The position numbers and the translations under genes are program-made. From contig JALHDI010000008.1 in NCBI GenBank assembly GCA_022839045.1, positions 1 to 47,377 of the forward strand: a stretch of 47,377 nt of DNA. Reading direction: 5' to 3'. Below the pieces are notes generated by a model. That model had not been told where the DNA came from. It worked only from the letters and a program-made list of their open reading frames with translations, and ran no database searches. The first letter of the stretch is position 1. The number at the start of each line of letters is the position of its first letter. Of the stretch, positions 46,431 through 47,377 are shown piece by piece. This DNA is from Sporomusaceae bacterium (GTDB lineage: Bacteria; Bacillota_C; Negativicutes; Sporomusales_B; UBA7701).

Positions 46431-46700
46431 ATGCGGAGAACAAAAAGCGAGCAGGATAAACTCCTGGCCCAGATCAGCCGCATCGAAGGGCAGGTGCGGG
46501 GCATCGGCAAGATGGTCGCCGCCGACCGCTACTGCATCGACGTACTCATCCAGGTGCAGGCGGCCCGCGCCGCCCTTACCCGGGTCGGCCTGCTCATCCT
46601 CGAGGACCACGCCAAGGGCTGCGTCGTCGACGCCGTACAGCGGGGCGAAGAAAAGGTGATCGACGAACTCGTCGACGCCGTGAAAAAATTTGTGAGGTGA
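46431..46700 (+). CDS. csoR: CsoR-family copper-sensing transcriptional repressor
   Basis: An 89-residue helical repressor of the CsoR/RcnR family. The Cu(I)-binding Cys35, His60 and Cys64 are seen in RYCIDVL and EDHAKGCV. The RIEGQVRGIGKM start is the family signature. It binds the operator at 46398-46414 and controls itself and the P-type ATPase that starts six bases after its stop. GGAGGAAGCC precedes ATG 46431. Copper specificity, rather than nickel, is supported by C-H-C and by the copA neighbour. Confidence 0.92.
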   Translation: MRRTKSEQDKLLAQISRIEGQVRGIGKMVAADRYCIDVLIQVQAARAALTRVGLLILEDHAKGCVVDAVQRGEEKVIDELVDAVKKFVR

Positions 46701-46705
46701 TTGAG

Positions 46706-47377
46706 TTGATCCGCGATACTTACAGCATTACCGGCATGACCTGCTCGGCCTGCGCCGCCCGCATCGAAAAAGGGGTGGCGGCGATGCCCGGCGTGGCCGC
46801 CGCCAACGTCAACTTCGCCGTCGGCCGCCTCACCGTCGAATACGACCAGGCGGCGGTGACGCCGGAAAATATCGTCGCCAAAATCCGCGACCTCGGCTAT
46901 GATGTCACCACGGAGCGCCTGGACTTCGCCGTCGGCGGCATGAGCTGCGCCGCGTGCGCCGCGCGGGTGGAGAAGGCCGTCCGCAAGCTGCCCGGCGTCG
47001 TCGGCGCCAACGTCAACTTCGCCCTCGGCAAGCTCACCGTCGAGGCCGGCCCGGCGGCGACCGCCGCCGCGATCGTCGCCGCGATCGAAGACGCCGGCTA
47101 CGAAGCGGCCGTCGCCGCCGGCGACCGGGCCGGCCAGGACCGGGAACAGGCCGCCCGCGAGGCCGAAATCGGCCGCCAGAAGCGGCTATTCGCAATCTCC
47201 GCCCTCCTGTCGCTGCCCCTCGCCCTCCACATGGTCCTCGACATCTTCAAACTCCACAGCGCCCTGCTCGTCAACCCCTACTTCCAGCTCGCCCTCGCCA
47301 CCCCCGTCCAGTTCGGCGCCGGCTGGCAGTTCTACCGCGACTCCGTCAGCGCCCTCCGCCACGGCGGCGCCAACATG
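46706..47377 (+). CDS. copA: Copper-translocating P-type ATPase CopA (5' part, runs off the window)
   Basis: The first 224 codons of a P1B-type copper exporter. Two heavy-metal-binding domains are visible: GMTCSAC at about residues 10-16 and GMSCAAC at about 79-85, each in a ferredoxin-like fold. The first membrane helix begins near residue 165 (LFAISALLSLPLALHMVL). The TTG at 46706 is chosen with GAGGTGA five bases upstream; a GTG at 46697 overlapping the csoR stop is an alternative. It is co-transcribed with csoR. The catalytic DKTGT and CPC motifs lie beyond the window. Confidence 0.92.
   Translation, partial: MIRDTYSITGMTCSACAARIEKGVAAMPGVAAANVNFAVGRLTVEYDQAAVTPENIVAKIRDLGYDVTTERLDFAVGGMSCAACAARVEKAVRKLPGVVGANVNFALGKLTVEAGPAATAAAIVAAIEDAGYEAAVAAGDRAGQDREQAAREAEIGRQKRLFAISALLSLPLALHMVLDIFKLHSALLVNPYFQLALATPVQFGAGWQFYRDSVSALRHGGANM

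Noticed and set aside
1..47377. CRISPR arrays, insertion sequences, tRNA or rRNA genes
   Set aside because: No regularly spaced repeats, no transposase-like ORF and no tRNA- or rRNA-like conserved sequence were seen when reading both strands.

Overview
The window is a high-GC stretch (about 60% or more by eye) of what looks like a motile, endospore-forming anaerobe of the Firmicutes, most likely a Sporomusaceae-like member of the Negativicutes. This assignment is inference. It rests on a ytrH/ytrI sporulation membrane pair, a Gram-positive-style PhoR/PstS/Pho-box system, a DUF134/Mrp/NifX-type cluster, a KinA-like soluble kinase and flagellar genes with Firmicutes synteny. No rRNA, tRNA, CRISPR array, phage or transposase was seen.

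Layout. 1-4818: the end of a trypsin-like protease, an L-cysteine desulfidase (cyuA), then a DUF134 regulator, a DUF5320 small protein and an Mrp-type ATPase whose NifX-like tail is out of frame. Two copies of one palindrome lie upstream of the DUF134 and DUF5320 genes. 4933-12348: a dispersed phosphate regulon (pstB-phoU, phoR on the minus strand, pstS, pstC-pstA). Three promoters each carry three TTAACA repeats at exact 11-bp spacing. The sporulation pair ytrH-ytrI sits on the minus strand between pstS and pstC. 12459-14829: an Nramp metal transporter and an orphan OmpR-type regulator bracketed by copies of a roughly 30-bp element.

15044-25273: flagellin with a CsrA-like leader, facing a minus-strand flagellar operon read flgD, flgE, two tandem flgK paralogues, flgL, fliD and a FlgN/FliT-like chaperone. 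25985-27699: an FNR/CRP-type double operator driving a siroheme [4Fe-4S] reductase-DUF1858 fusion and an unknown coupled partner. 27784-31656: an Asp/Glu racemase-like protein, a TPP riboswitch with thiM-thiW, and a MATE exporter preceded by a tiny overlapping leader ORF.

31789-39010: accessory genes, namely several small exported proteins of unknown function, an RHH-like/TPR protein, a QueG-like ferredoxin protein, a membrane protein and an MBL-fold hydrolase. A structured RNA of roughly 250 nt, with its own promoter and terminator, lies at about 37137-37394 on the minus strand. 39131-46211: signalling genes, with a large PAS/GAF histidine kinase translationally coupled to an NtrC-type regulator, a 47-residue Cys-motif protein, a palindromic intergenic element and a soluble sporulation-kinase-like histidine kinase. 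46360-47377: csoR and the start of a copper P-type ATPase under a CsoR-type operator.

Most listed coordinates follow the reading frame plus the best ribosome-binding site; alternative starts are given where they matter. All family names are from recognition of motifs, not from database searches.
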